Assembly (NCBI GenBank): GCA_947846985.1
Contig: CANTUZ010000002.1
Span: forward strand, 57,864,885 to 57,928,884
Reading direction: 5' to 3'
Origin: Fratercula arctica
Taxonomy: Eukaryota; Chordata; Aves; Charadriiformes; Alcidae
Length of the DNA: 64,000 bases
Positions 26,585 to 40,400 of the stretch are shown here, piece by piece (within the stretch, counting starts at the first letter, position 1; every line of letters begins with the position of its first letter). The notes under the pieces are model-generated. The model worked only from the letters and a program-made list of their open reading frames with translations, ran no database searches and was not told the DNA's origin. Made by a program: the position numbers and the translations under genes.

Positions 26585-27422
26585 AAGACTTTCTGTCACT
26601 ACACATTACTGTTTCATTTCTAAAATTCCTTAATATTTGCTTCTTGAAATCCATTACCAGATGCAATACTTCTGTGAATCTGTGCTCACTTTCCTTATGA
26701 TAAATTTTAGTATCATGTACTACTGCATGAATCAAATTGGCATTTCCAAGCCAATGCAATATTGCTGTGCTCTTACTTTTGAAAGGTTATTACACTACTA
26801 GCAGCTAAAATAATTCCTATTGCTTTAAAAGCACCTAGCTGAGAGGCAGGAGCCATGTGCCTCCTGTTGAGCAAGCAGAGTTTTGTTGTTCCTTTCTTTG
26901 AAGCCACCACTGAGCCTTCGGTAGCTCAGCTCAGTATATGAACTGCTACCCTCTAGGAAGGTCATGCTTGTTTTAGCCAAGCTCTGCAAAGTGCACTCTA
27001 CAAAAGAAACACTGACATATTAGCACCCTGGCAATCGCCTTACCTCATTGGTAGTCAACCCAGATACCAGTCCTGTTCAACTACACGTATTCAGTGTCCG
27101 AACCCGAGCTGACAGCTCTTTGGGAATTTACAATGGAAAACTGAAGGGAAATGTTGGAACTGTCCATTGACATCCTCATTAGCAGCTCTCTTGTGGTGAT
27201 GGATCACGAAAATGGTTTATTGTGCCTTTATACATGAACTAACAGGATCTCAGTAAGATTACAGTGTTTTTACTTTCTGCCATTAATGAGCAGATCAGAA
27301 AGAGAATATTCACCAAGTATTGAATACTCAAGAGAGTATTCACAAAGTTAAATCACAAGCTAAATTGACTGTGGTCTTTCTAGTAACCCTTTGGTCTTCC
27401 CAGTGTTCTGGTAACTTTGCAG

Positions 27423-27470
27423 TAGAATCATAGAATGGTTTGGGTTGGAAGATCATCTAGTTCCAACCTT
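27423..27470 (-). mobile_element. CR1 LINE 3' tip
   Basis: GAATCATAGAATGGTTTGGG, then TTGGAAGATCATCTAGTTCCAACC, is the reverse complement of the CR1 3' end. A short deletion has removed the usual AGGGACCTTAA part. Only one terminal octamer is clear. The element is antisense to HECW1, and nothing recognisable as CR1 continues beyond about 27470. Confidence 0.85.
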
Positions 27471-27537
27471 ATATATTATTTCTAGGAAAGTTCTTCCAAA
27501 GCTGTTGGTGAAAGATTCTCATCCCTTGGGAGAACAG

Positions 27538-27561
27538 TTTCTAAGTTCTTTAACTTAGAAA
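27538..27561. repeat. Perfect 10-base inverted repeat with 4-base loop
   Basis: TTTCTAAGTT at 27538-27547 and its exact complement AACTTAGAAA at 27552-27561 flank a CTTT loop. A further partial copy (ACTTAGAAC) follows at once. It lies about 70 bases right of the CR1 tip. No gene is nearby, and it may be chance in AT-rich sequence. Confidence 0.75.
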
Positions 27562-30500
27562 CTTAGAACTAATAGATCGATGACCAGACTAAACATAATT
27601 ATTTTATAAACCAGACTGTTCAAGACTCTTGTTCTCACTCTGATTTTCTATCCTTACTGTCATGCTTCTACAAGCATGGGACTGAACCAGTACCTCGCTA
27701 TGTCTGCAAGGAACTGAAATACCATCTTCGCAGTAGTTTTGCTGATCATCACCATAAGAGAATCTCCTTGCTAAGCATGACAGAATGTGACTCACAAATG
27801 CAAATCATACCTCTCCCCTGACCTTTTGAAAACTTAGTCATTTGTATTGAGGCAAAAATCAAACATGGTAAAACGCAGATGTGTTTGAGCTGTGTCTGTC
27901 GGAATTGATATCCCCACCTGGTTCCATGTTTTGCCAATAAATACACACTAATTTCCAGATTGCCACAAAAATACAGTCTCCGTCGCTATCCAGTCATCAG
28001 TGCCCCAAAGTTTGTGATGCTGCATGGAAAGTGGATTTGCAGAACGATCCTTTCCAAGGCAGACAGGGAAGTCTGTTAGCCACCTTAGAGACAATGGCTG
28101 GATGCATGCAAATGTCCTAGAGCAAAGCTTCCTTAGGTCTCATCCAGACACCCCGATATCAGCATATATGGAAAGGAAGCCCTGAGGTTGGGACAAATTC
28201 ATAATTCTCCTGGGGGAACGGCAGGCAGCAGTTAGTATAAGCCATTTTTCTAAAGTGAAGTGAACATAGCTGCATTAGGATACACGCACTTAGAATTACT
28301 GAAAGTCTACCAGAGTGAAAGAGTCTGTAGTTGCTGTGCTGCCACCTGGATTCCTTCCTCCTGTCATCTTTCATGCGAGATGGCCTGACATTATTAAACT
28401 GATAGACGTGTATAACCCCTTTCATGCTAAAGTGTGATTTATGAGTAAATGGGAAACTGACACGTGGTATATTAATAACTTTTTTTAAGAGATTTGATGA
28501 AAATATACCTTTGCAAAGCATAGATGTGTTATCTTGGTAGCATTTCCTCATATGCCTCCAGGAAATACACTGTAAAACTACAGTGTACAGCAAGACACAT
28601 TCAAGCCTTCTGGAATTCCTTGGTTTCACCAAAGATTTAAGTTCAGTTAACCTCAAACCATCACTTAAATATTTAGTATTTTCAGAACCTTTTTCTGAAG
28701 GCAATACAGGTAAGAGAAATATCTTCATTTGGATAAGTAGACTAGCTGGGATTCTTCCATTGGGATGTTACACACCAGTGGTAAGAGAGTACCTGAGCCA
28801 TTGGTTACAACAAGTTATAGCATCCATAGGTTCCACTTCAAATTAAATCTACTGCCTCATATTAAATGGACTGCTGGATATCTGCAGATGCCTGTGTAGC
28901 TTTATTCAGAGCTTTTGTATTTTTGATGCTCTGTTTTTCAGTGTTGGGATTTTGTGATGAGACGTAAGTATAACTGGGATATCTGTCCTTGAGAAAGCTA
29001 TTTCTGCTACCCCAATGCATGCATTGGACATTAAAAATTTAAGTTTCTAACTGATATTTTTACAAAAATTGCATTATGCAATTTAAGCAAGAAAATGAGA
29101 CAAAATGTCCTGTTGTGTGCTTAGCTAAATTGGTTTTGCTCATCTAAATACAAAAATTGGACTACTAACCTAGGTTAGGAGTACTTTCACCTTCATGACT
29201 GTGCTTAATTCCCATAAATGGAAAGAGACTGGTAGGTCATCATAGTATATATGTTCTTTATGATACATAATATATCAGTATATATAATTGAGTGATCATT
29301 ACTTTCTTTTCTGTCTACCAATAGAGCGTTTCTTTGCACAGTGGTACCCAAAGATAGAGCAGTCCCTCTTTGAGGGGAAAAAAACCCCAGAAACATATAC
29401 AGCAATAAATATTTCAGTTTCAGAATCTTTTGAGAAAACATCAGAGAGAAAGAAAACAAGTTCCCGAGGCATTTCTCTCCTCATATGTTAGCAGCCTGAC
29501 ACTATTACACTGCTATGCCTTGTCATTCATAGTGCTTTTGCAATCTTGTTTTCTATTTCTGGAATGTATTTCTAACAGTACAACTTCCATAGCAAAAGAG
29601 TTTCCCATATAGGATTTCGGCAGGGCCGATAGAGGAGCTACGTGCTAGTTACATAGAGATTGTACACTCAGAAAAAAAAAAAAAGCATTATCAGTTTGAA
29701 CCAGATAATTTTCTTTGTGTAATACCGTTGCTAGGACCGTGGCAGTCCATACAGTCAGCAAAGTACTTTCAAATAGGCTATTAGTAGTGATATCCCCTAT
29801 TTTTTGTTAATTGTTAGGGAACATCACAAGAATGAGATTCTTAAAATACAGTCTATTGCAGGACCATCTGCCCAACAACTTTGGAATATCTGCAACATTA
29901 ATTGTGTGCTGGAATAGATGATTAAAAACAACCAGGAACAAAAACGGTTCTTTTTAACTTGCACATTTTATTGTGTTGGCTATTACCATATGTTAAGGAA
30001 GCAAAATACAACTGGGTGAATCTTATCCCTGTTCTTGATATAGCTGTTTTCTGGAAAAAAATGATGGTGTAGAAAGTGTATGACTTTCAGATTCATCCAG
30101 AATATCTGCCTGGAGGGTTTTAAATGGTCTTCCACAACCTGCTAGAATAATTGGTTTTTAATCAGAAGAGAATGAAAAGACTGTGAAAATTAATGTTTTC
30201 AAAACCTGCCGTAAAAAAAAAAAAAAGCTTTAAAGAGAGAAGGAGAATCTCCATGCAGAGAGTTGTGGAAAATAAATTTGCTACTGAACTCGCTAATAGG
30301 AATCACTGCTTATATTTTCCAAAGAAAGCTTAGAAATGCATCTGGAAAAGGAGAAAGCCAGAGGTTTAGTTGGTAGCTGTTGAGCCAAAATTAATGCTAT
30401 ACCTGTAGTTTGGTTTGCATTTCATTGGCTTCACAGGGAGAAATTGTAATGGGCTTTGTGTCTTTCTTCAGAACATTGTGAGTAAATTTTGAAATAAGTG

Positions 30501-31137
30501 CTTGGGGTTTTTTTTGTCTGCATGACTCATATTACGCTCCCTGGGAGTGCTGCAGCTAGAAAGCCCTGCTTAAAATTTGGAGTATATACCAGAGTTTTCC
30601 TCGGTTACTACAGATGTAAAGTTAATCCATGCAGAGAAGGAAAAGTTTTAAAGTGAAAAAAATGTAAAATTGCTTCTCATGTAGAAAAAGTGATCTAAAA
30701 GCTAAGATTCATAGAAAGAGAAAATTGATACCTAGGAGAAGTGACATGCATTGGGTAACAAATGCCATGTCTATGTCATTGAACGAATGGGTCTCTTTCA
30801 GAATAGTCCTGCCACTGGCGTAGGGCTGACCAAGTGCTTAGCTCCTCGGAAAAATCAGCAGATCACTTAAATTAAGTTGAATAAAAACTGATTTAGAAGC
30901 CAGATCACTCTACACAATCAGATTGTAAAATTGGCGATTTCATTATATAATTTTTGCAAATTCTAAATCACCAGATCATTATGGTTTGGCTTTATATTAC
31001 CTAACAAGAAAACAGTGAGTTTTTTCATATTCCTGCCATATTATTTTAATTCCTTACCAGTTTCCCATATGCTCTCCAAACATCCCAGAGAGCTACCTGG
31101 AATGTGAAAAACAATCAGGTTATTTACCTTCTTTCAG

Positions 31138-31307
31138 ATTTCCAGGCTTTTGGTCTGAAGAAGGGAATGTTCTTCAATCCAGATCCTTATCTGAAGATTT
31201 CCATCCAGCCTGGAAAACATAGCATCTTCCCAGCGCTTCCTCATCATGGACAGGAGAAGAGATCTAAGATCATTTGTAATACTGTTAACCCAATCTGGCA
31301 AGGAGAG
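31138..31307 (+). CDS. HECW1: HECW1 coding exon 3 of window: first half of C2 domain
   Basis: Acceptor TTCTTTCAG ends at 31137. The exon starts with AT completing Asp57, codes residues 58-113 and ends in phase 0 before GTAAGC at 31308. Visible C2 hallmarks are [18 protein letters not shown] (the NPDPY turn equivalent to SDPY in classical C2 domains) and NTVNPIW (the N-P-x-W strand). HECW1 C2 is thought to direct membrane and lipid association. One oddity is Cys in the RSKIICNT segment where human has Gly (from memory). Downstream, a T-rich tract begins 63 bases after the donor. Confidence 0.97.
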
Positions 31308-31370
31308 GTAAGCAGTTTGAATGTTGAGCTGAAACATTTCTTAAAATGTGGAAATTACTCTAGCAGTATC

Positions 31371-31476
31371 CCTCTTTTTTTTGGCTTTTTTTTCCTTTTT
31401 TTTTTTGGCTTTTTTTTTCCTTTTTTTTTTTTTCCTTTTTTCCCCCCTTTTTTCCCTTTTTTTTTTTTATTTTTAA
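31371..31476 (+). repeat. T-rich/pyrimidine tract just after exon 3 donor
   Basis: Runs of 6-14 T are broken by CC, CCCCCC and two GGC steps. A unit of roughly 32 bases (T-run, GGC, T-run, CC) is repeated imperfectly twice at the left. The tract is almost free of purines on the sense strand and starts 63 bases after the exon 3 donor, within reach of U-rich-binding splicing factors. Confidence 0.85.
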
Positions 31477-34400
31477 AATTCCTTTCACGGCTACGCAGTT
31501 GTTGACCTAACCGTGCTTGATGTGTTTCATGACTTCTTGTCTTAATGCAAAAGACTTAATTAGCTACAAAGATAAATGATACATTAAAACTTTCAATATG
31601 GATTGCACTTTGTGGCTATAATTTATGAAGCTGTTAATCATTGAAGGCAGGCATAACCCAGAATTGAAAAATAAACTTGGGCAGTGTGAAAGGCTGCTGA
31701 TAGACTGTCATAGTGTTCTTACATAGAGAGCAGACATTATATAAAGCAGAACAAGTATAGCATGCAAATAAAAAGAATCTATGTGAGTGAAAAGTGTCAA
31801 CGGCAATATAAATTAAAGGCAGCTTTGGCACATTTGCCCATCACCTTGAAGAAATAGTCTCCAGTATGCTGCTTCTTGTTGGAAGGGCTTAGTAGGTATT
31901 AATGAGATCTGAGAGTTCAATTGCTGCCTGCTGTTTTTAAATTACACACAAAATGGTAACAGACAGCAAAGAATAAGGAATCTCTTTGGAATTAAAGGAG
32001 CCTGACATAATGAGTGTGATTTACTGCTGTTCCCTGTCAGACAAATATCTCCGCTACAGGAAAGAGTAATAAATAAATAGACTAAATAGATTTTATCAAA
32101 TTAAAATGCAAATTGTAAAGTAGTTTAGGAATAATTAGGTCAAACTGTATAGACATGAAAGTGTGAGTGGGGAAAAAAGACAGCAGAAATGTCACTGAAT
32201 ACTCATACCTGGAGATGCGTGGTCAAGAAACCACGTACCACATCAAGTTATGCGACGGGTGAGCCTATGTGGGGGAGGTTACGTGGCAGGGGGGGACGAC
32301 CTTGAAACTAGTCTGAGAAAAACGCCTTCTAACAGGACTTAATTAAGTGGAAGACCCTGTCATGAGGCATCCACCAGCCCATAATTTCTCTGTGGCTCCA
32401 AGCATCAGATGTATCTGTCTGAGGGGTTGCAGGTCAAGCTGAGGAGCTGGAACTGACATGGAGGAGCAGGGAGTTGGCAGAGATTTTTCAGTAAAGTGCG
32501 TAAGACACAGGCCTAGGGGCGGGCAGACATGAAGGGGAAACTTGCTGTATGTATGTCCCACTCAGTACGTGTGATTGTGGGAGCTGGCAGCAAGTGTGCA
32601 TGCCAGGAATTGACACTCAAAGGAGAACCCAGGATATGGCTGTGGTCCCACTGTTCTGCATCAGCCAGAATTAACTGCTGAGGTGGCACACAGGCTGTCC
32701 TTATCCAAAGAGGGACGCAGCAGCTGTACTGATGGAGGCTGAAAATAGGCTTTTTAGAAGCACTCAATACTGGTCAGAAGTCTTCTTTCGACAAAGGCAA
32801 CCCCCAGCCAATGTAATTTGTTCTCACTTCAAGGTCCTTTTGCGCTGCTGGAGAATAAAATAACCAAAGTAAGAATGTGGCCCTCATAAAATGTCATGGG
32901 TGCTGTCTCCTCAGGCCGTGCAGGATGGCTGAGTTTGCAGGCTGACATTTCTTTTCCAGTGGAGTCTGGCTGCATGAAAAGGAGAAACAATGAAATGGCC
33001 TAATTATGGACATCAGAAAGCAAAAGAGCACAGCTGGCTTCCAGCTTCTCTGTTCAGCCCCCCTGTTTTCTTGATTGCGTGCGAGCACACTGCTTCTCCC
33101 TTTCTGTTGTTAGCCTGTTAGTGGCTAAGGAGTCTAAAACAGCTGAGCTGTCATTCAACATGTTCTCCTTCTGCATTCTCTTCAGCTGATATTGAGATGT
33201 TTAACTGCATGCATTTGTGTTGCAGTCCATGCACATCAGGGAGTCTGAAGTATACTTATTACTGAAAATCCACGTTGGTTTCTATTGCACAGAAGACCCT
33301 AGGCCTGATTTTCTTCAACTTTGTCCTTTTATGGGACAAGGGGAGAAGGAAGACTGCAAACTGTGGCTGAATCGTGGTGATAGCCATTCTTCTGTCCACT
33401 CTTTTCACTGATGGATGTGAATATACGAAGTGAAAAATACTGAGGAATCATAGCCGCTTCATTAAATGGATCAGTCCCTAATTGTTTTCCCAAAAAAACT
33501 ATTTTAGGCACTGTATTATTTCAGAAGGATGATTCTTTCCTAAGATTCTCTGTCACTACATGTAAATAGAAGCCAGATGTTTGTTGTTTTGTTGGGTTTT
33601 TTTCTCAGTTGAATGATGTATCTAACTTGTTTTGGCTACTAAACTTGAAAAAATCTGGAATAGGGAAATAAAACTATAGAAATAGCTGCAGACTGGGATC
33701 TTTATATATGTTCCTGATTACCCTTGAACAAATTCAGAAGTGAAAGAGTTGACTCAGTTTTGTAGGGCATCAACCCCAAAATAAAGTCCTACAGACCAAA
33801 AGATGATACATTTACTTGTATTAATTCTGGTATTCCCCCTCATATACTTACCAGATTGTTCTATTTGCATAGTAACCACTTGCATTACAGGAACACTCTG
33901 GGAGCACCATGATAAATCAGGCAATTTTTCATCTGTGTCATGTAATATTGATGATCATCTTCATTTCACAGGCCATTCAAATAACTGTTCAGCACGAGTT
34001 ATCCTGACTTAGGGCTAGTCTTCCATTGCTCTGTTTTGCGGTACTTTGTACAAGAGGACATAAGGAAATGGAAATTTCTCACTAAGAAAGAAGAGTAGCA
34101 CGTGACATTTTGACACTTGCAGCAGGACTGTGCGTGAGGTGAAAGAGCCCTCACACCTCACACTGAGAATTGTTCACTGAGACAGGTGGTATGTTCTGCT
34201 GGTAGAGAAGTGCTCATTTTGTGATGCTTCTAAATATTTTCACATGCTCGCAGAAGCATAAGACCAGATCCTGCGAAGCTGAAGTGCTGAATATTGCCTT
34301 GTGTAATAATGCCAAATGATAAGTACTTCGGGGGACATCCAGACTAGCTACTGATGGTGCCTAGGCCTCTACAGGGTCAATGAGGAGAAGCAGGCAGCTG

Positions 34401-37400
34401 CAGAAAATAAAAATAGTAAGAAGCGTTTTCAGGCACGGAACTTGTTGCTGAATCAGGTTTAATGGTCCTGCTTGTTTCCTTACACCTGTCTCTGCTTTCA
34501 AACCGGTGCATTTTTCTTCAGCAACATCTGTACTGTTAGATGAAAGAGGGGAGCTTCCTGGAAACCACGTACCACTGGACAGCTGGACTCTAAACCCCTA
34601 GGTGAAGCAGGCATTGTGCTGGCAGTCCACACAGTTGCGAGAGCGTAGTGGGTGAGTTGTCCTGTCATGCTGATTTGAGGGTAAAATGCAAAGGAAGTCT
34701 CAGGAGGCAGCGCCCACTTCCCAGATCTTCTGTACATCCAGTAGAATTGAGAAGGGTGAATGTTGATCGTATCTCTTCTAATGTTGCTATTAGAAAAATA
34801 ATTATATATTCCCATATTGTTTCATATTGAGACAATCTATCTGCTGTCACATTCTTTGAGAAAAGCTTCTTTAAAAGAAGATATAATTTGTCAGCAAGCA
34901 GTAAAGTGATAAATAGTTCAGACGAGCGATAGAGATCATTGGAATCATAAGCAACAAAGTGAAGTGGTTTAAGAAGTATTTCACATACCTCCAGCTGGTT
35001 AGCAAATTCTCTTGATGGTTTTCGCAGATCAAGTACTTCAGGCCACTGGACTTTGCCTTAAACGTATTTCTTTCTTAACTGTGGCAATTTGAGCTAACTG
35101 CCACTTCAGTTTTTGTTCATTTACTAGTGAGTGGAGAGAGAGCCTCAAGGAATGGCAGCAAGATGACTATAAAAATTGGCTGTTGCAACCATCCAGCATA
35201 TTTAAAGTAGTAGGAAGTATCGTCTGTTAAATGACACATTGAATTTCAGCTCTGATAATTCTAGTTCTGGAAGAGTAGATTACCTTAAAGTGGGAGCCCA
35301 GTACTAGGATAAAAATTATCTCAACTCCTTGCAGCTTCGCTGTTTGTTTCTTTGCCTCAGCCTTTACAAATATTGTTAAATTGTAGCTGAGGCACAAAAC
35401 AGTGTTTTGGGTGTCTGCTTTATCACTCTGAAGATAGCTGCATTTCACCAGTGAATTAATTGATATGTATAAGCAGAGGTGTTCAGTACTCTGTTGCAAG
35501 AGCACTTAACAAATAGTAGTTAACGTGTCAGATCTGATAAACAGAATTACAGTGGTTGCACTGTAACTTGTACCCTCTGCATCTCAGATAACCCACAACC
35601 TTTCAAAAATACTGCACTTGAATAAATTCTCGTGTAATCTGTCTCTTCAGATTACCAACACAAAATCAGAAGAAGAAAACAGTCAGGGGCTGGAGCGCCA
35701 GAGGGAGGTGGTTTGGGGAGAGAGGGCTTCTGTAGTGCAGACCGTCAGCAGTGATAGATATGTCGGGTTTGGATGCTGCCTGCAAGAATGCCAAGATGAC
35801 ATGAATGCAACTGACTGTCTGAGTGCTGGTTTCTAACTGCTTTTCTTAGGATGCAGATTTATCTCTTGGGCACTGATTCTGGGATCATGAATGCTGGGCT
35901 GTTGTATGATGGGTCACCCAGCCAGTACCGGGACTGAAAAATGCTTGGCAAAGTAGCAAGATCATGCAGTATGGGGTTTATGTTAGCTCTTTGCTTCTCT
36001 TAAGGCTTTATGGTGCCTAATATGATGGGTACTACCTGATGTAGCACAAACTTAGAGTGATGCAAGCAGGGGCTACTTGATCAAAGATGGATCTTCCCAG
36101 AATAAACTTAAGCCATTAACGATGCTTTAATATATTTGAATCAACAGTATGAATTTAAACAAAAGCAGGTTATATTTGATCTGATTTTGATCTGATAGTC
36201 AGAGCACTAGATGCTGACAGTCCTACCATGGCCTCACAGAATCATTGCATGATTTCACCAGATGTCCAAAACGAAAAAAGCAACAGCAGCATCACACTGA
36301 TTGAACTACTTATTTTTTGTTTAACTTAGAGAACATTTTCCCCCCTTCTACTGGCAGATACAAAAGAATTTGTGGCAAAAACTTGAAGGTCTTTACACCT
36401 AAGTGTAAGTCCAATGTAGGTGCAGTGAAATCCAGATTCTGAATTCAATATGAGTTTTGCCAAAGGTGTCATTGGGACTGAGTAAAGCCTTGTGAGTGGT
36501 AGCTTCACTGTATAACATTTCTGCACATATGTCCAGGTAAAGTGTAAAATGTAGTTTGACCACACAGAAAAGCTGTGATTTCACAGCTGCAGTTTTTTGA
36601 ATATCTGGTGATGAGTGAAGTGTGAAAGTCCAAGACAACTTCAGTTTCTTCAGGAATCGCTTTTGGCATGAAAGAATTGACTAGATTTTTTAAAAAATAT
36701 GTTATTCTCCTAGAAATGCATTTTAATTGCAACTTCTGCATCTAGAAGACTATCAGTCTTGCTAGTCTCGTGTATTAGTGCTCGTGAGAGTCCTCAAGTA
36801 TTTTCAATCTATGCTGTGCTAATAAATTTGTAGGCAATATTTGAGAAATGAAGAAAAACCCTGACTCTTGAAGCAGTGTTTGCACTTGCTTTATCCAGAA
36901 GTTCTTTTAAATTTCTAATGTCTTAGGGCTGAAATTTGCCATTAGTAAAGTAAGAGACATCTTGCAAAACTATCTAAGCCATCAGAGAGAATTCATGATG
37001 AGCCTATTAACTAGTAACTCTGAATGTTGTGGAATACATGAAATAGATGGGAAGGACTTTTTTTATTCCTTGTTTCCAATTCAGAGAGGTAGTGAATCTG
37101 AGGGAGAAATCTAAGAAGCCAATTTGCTGAAGGCCCTATCCAACTTTGAAGGAGATCAGTAGAAAGGATAGAATCAGATCTTAGAACAGCAACACATATT
37201 TTTGTGCACCCTTTTTACTGTTGGGGAAAACCCTGACCACATTTACCGTGCCAGCATAAGATACCACATTGGAACTGGCACCCTTCAGGCACTGCTGAAT
37301 TCCAGGACTCTCTTGGAGTACGTGTAGGCATGTCCCAGCCTTTGGCAACAGTGGAGCTCAGTGCTTGACGCTACTGACTCTGCAATATTTTGTATTGTCA

Positions 37401-40400
37401 TTGCGGAGTACTGTAGTAAGTTTAAGAAACTGGAATTTCCCACAAGATTATCCAGTTATTCATATGTGTAGTGTTGTATGGGACAGTAGAGATATGTAGA
37501 GGAAGTTTTTGAATGGGGAGCAGGATAATACAGATGGAGAGCGGTGAGTGCGTTAACAGTGTACTTGTTTCACTGGAGTATTTGAAAGGAAAACCCCACT
37601 AATGAAATATTCAGCTGAAATACTAAATCTGTCTTCTTCCATCAAATGTAATTTACAGCCTTTTAAGATTTACTTCTGCTCCTGTCATCCCTGTGGCATG
37701 ATGGATATTGCAAATAAATTTTCTTTTTAATTATATTGCTTATTCAACTCCAAATCAAGAGCTTAATTCTTCCTGTCACCATTGTATTAATTTACCTACC
37801 TTTCACCAGTTGTTATACTGACTGTTTTTAAAAATCTTGACTTGCACTTAACTTGTCTAATTTGGGCTAATGGACATACTCAGTTCATTTCAACAACTTC
37901 CTTGATAGCATTATTGAGAGCTGATCACTGTGATCTATCCATACTCAGGGATGCAAATAATATTGGTAAAAATAAAACATGGGAATTAATCATCGTTAGT
38001 TGGCTTTTTATGAAAACTGTTCTCAGGCTCTGGAAATGGTTCTGTTATCTTATAAATGGCTACAGATGTATTCTGCCAGATCAGCATTAGCATGTGCCTT
38101 CATTCTTTACCATATCTAAGATGTGCATTAAACCCCCACAAGATCTGTTCCCGTTAAGAAAATTAATCATCTGTGCCTGTAAAAGCATTGTTGGGTCTGG
38201 AAGCCAATAGACAGTCACCTACTTTTCAGTGCCTGAAACTCCTTCAGTGGTGTTTACTACGATGTTTTCAGATCTTTCTTGAAGATGGCAGCAATAATGT
38301 AAAATTAGGTTTATATTTAGGTCATTGAGATGCTGTGAGAGTATGAATGTGTTGGCTGATCCTAGGTAGCTTTGATTCTGATTTGTGTCTCTGAGAGTGA
38401 ATCTGCAGGAGGTGGCTGTGCAAGATCTGTGTAAATGAGAGGAGAATCCTGATGACTTACTACTGACGAGACCCAGAACTGATGATACACTGCTTAGCCC
38501 AAGAAGACTTAATATGTTCATGTGGTTCTCTCCATCATGTTACTTTTGCTCTTCTCTCTCCTTCCTTTCTCTGTATTTCTATGGAAATAATTAATTATGG
38601 CTTTTTGATTTTTGGTGCCTGAGAAAATATCAACTAAAGCTTTTCCTTTGGCTGGGGCATTTTAAGGCTGTGCCTGGTCAGATTCTCTAGTGTCATTTAA
38701 TAAGATGTGCTATAATACTGCGGCTTTTCTCTTAGTGAGGAATTAATAGGGTGTTTCTCTCCTATCCTACTGCCTCTTTTCATTAAACACGTAGGAAGAA
38801 AGCAATCATTGGATCCCCTGCCACTCTAACAAGTGGGACAGGCATTGACAAATAGCTAAAGAAGTGGGGAAAGTAGAGACACGCAGTGGCTTTTCTTCTA
38901 GAGCAAGTCTGTTTCATCCTAGCCATCATAATTCCAGAGGGATGTAAGAACATCCTAAAAAGAAAATAATTGAAGAAGACACTGAGAAAATAATACAAAT
39001 ACTATGGACAGCTGGTGAAATACTAACTTGTTCTATAGATCATGGTTCTTAACGATTCAATGGGCCCATCTACAATAGTATTTTCATTCTGTTCAAGAGA
39101 GCAGTTTCAAAGCAAATCTCCTGATCTCCTCACTAAAGATACCACTCAGCAGTCTTAAAGTGTATGAACTGAATTACTGTCAGCTGAAAGTAAGCCAAAA
39201 GATGTGGTTCAGGAGTGCACTTTAAACTTTTCCAGGTGATAATGGGAGTTCAATCCAGGGTACCAGCCTGGAGTTCCTTCATGGTAAAACCCTTGTAACA
39301 TGTCTGGTAATCAGGTGCACAGCACCAGCTGCTTTACTCTCCAGATCTGCTGCTATTGTACCACACGTCTTCCTAATGCAGACATGGCCGATGTATTCCA
39401 GGGATCAGGAAGCATCAGCCTCCACAAAGCCTCCTTACTGCTGTTCATGACACGTGCTGTTTTTTCCCCAGTATACCAGGGATCTTCAGTTATTCCTTGC
39501 GTTCAGACTTTCTGTGCGTAGCTTCCTTTTAGGAATACACTTGACGGATAAACTATTTCTTGTGACAGTCCTAGTACATTTCTAGAGGAAAATAAAAAAA
39601 ATAAAAAAAGCTCCCTCTGGAGCTCAGCACATATAACTTCCCTGCAGTCTCCTCCAAAGCTCCTAACTCTGGGGGTTTTCCAGTCTGGGATTCTTCCAGG
39701 CCAGACACAGGGGCAGGTGGTTGACCACCTCATATTTCCAGTGGTGCTCCTCACTGTGAGGATGTCCATGATCTCTGCTCATCTACATCTAACCTATAAA
39801 AAGGAGCCCTCTCATCCCTAGCCGGTAAGGATCAGAGAAGGGGACAGCTGATACAGTACACGGGCAAGATGGCATCTGAGACTGTTTCTAGGGCCAGGCA
39901 CCCTGTGAGAAACAGGTTGTTCCTAATGGTAATTGCTTGGCAGTTTTATTAAGGCAATCTGCCACATCCTCTGTGGACTGCACTGTGTCATGTATCATCT
40001 CAAGTTCTATGAGTGGTTTTGTACGAAGCAATAGTTGATGTTATATGCAGGGTAATGCACTGTGACTAATGCAACAGTATAGGGAATTACTGATTTGGGC
40101 TAATCGGAGAATAGAGATTTAACTTCTTGTTTGTTATCCATTCATCCAGTCTAGATCAACTGTAAATTTTGGGTCCAGTGATACCTTGTAAGAGTATTTT
40201 TCCTCACATTTTATATAATGCGTTTTACTTGAATTTTGCTTAGGGATCAAGTAAAAACATCAATTTCTAGCCATCACTTACTTAAAATTTTTGTGGATTG
40301 TTCTTCCCAGGTGTCCTGTTTTCTGCTGTTATCCAAATAAATACATAATCAGTCATTAGACAAAGTCTTCTCCTTGCGTGGGGCTTTAGCCTTGAAACTA

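Larger units (their letters stand above)
22266..31137 (+). other. HECW1: HECW1 intron between exons 2 and 3 (about 8.9 kb)
   Basis: A phase-1 GT-AG intron. It contains A/C-rich low complexity at 24089-24135, a perfect 15-base tandem duplication at 26555-26584, a CR1 tip at 27423-27470 and a perfect 10-base hairpin at 27538-27561. A pyrimidine-rich stretch runs over about 26085-26255. A 189-codon antisense open frame (28159-28728) has no recognisable domain and is treated as chance. Otherwise the sequence looks like ordinary AT-rich intron. Confidence 0.94.

Noticed and set aside
28159..28728. 189-codon antisense open frame in the second intron, the longest outside the exons
   Set aside because: No recognisable domain, codon pattern or splice context; such lengths occur by chance in 64 kb of six-frame translation.
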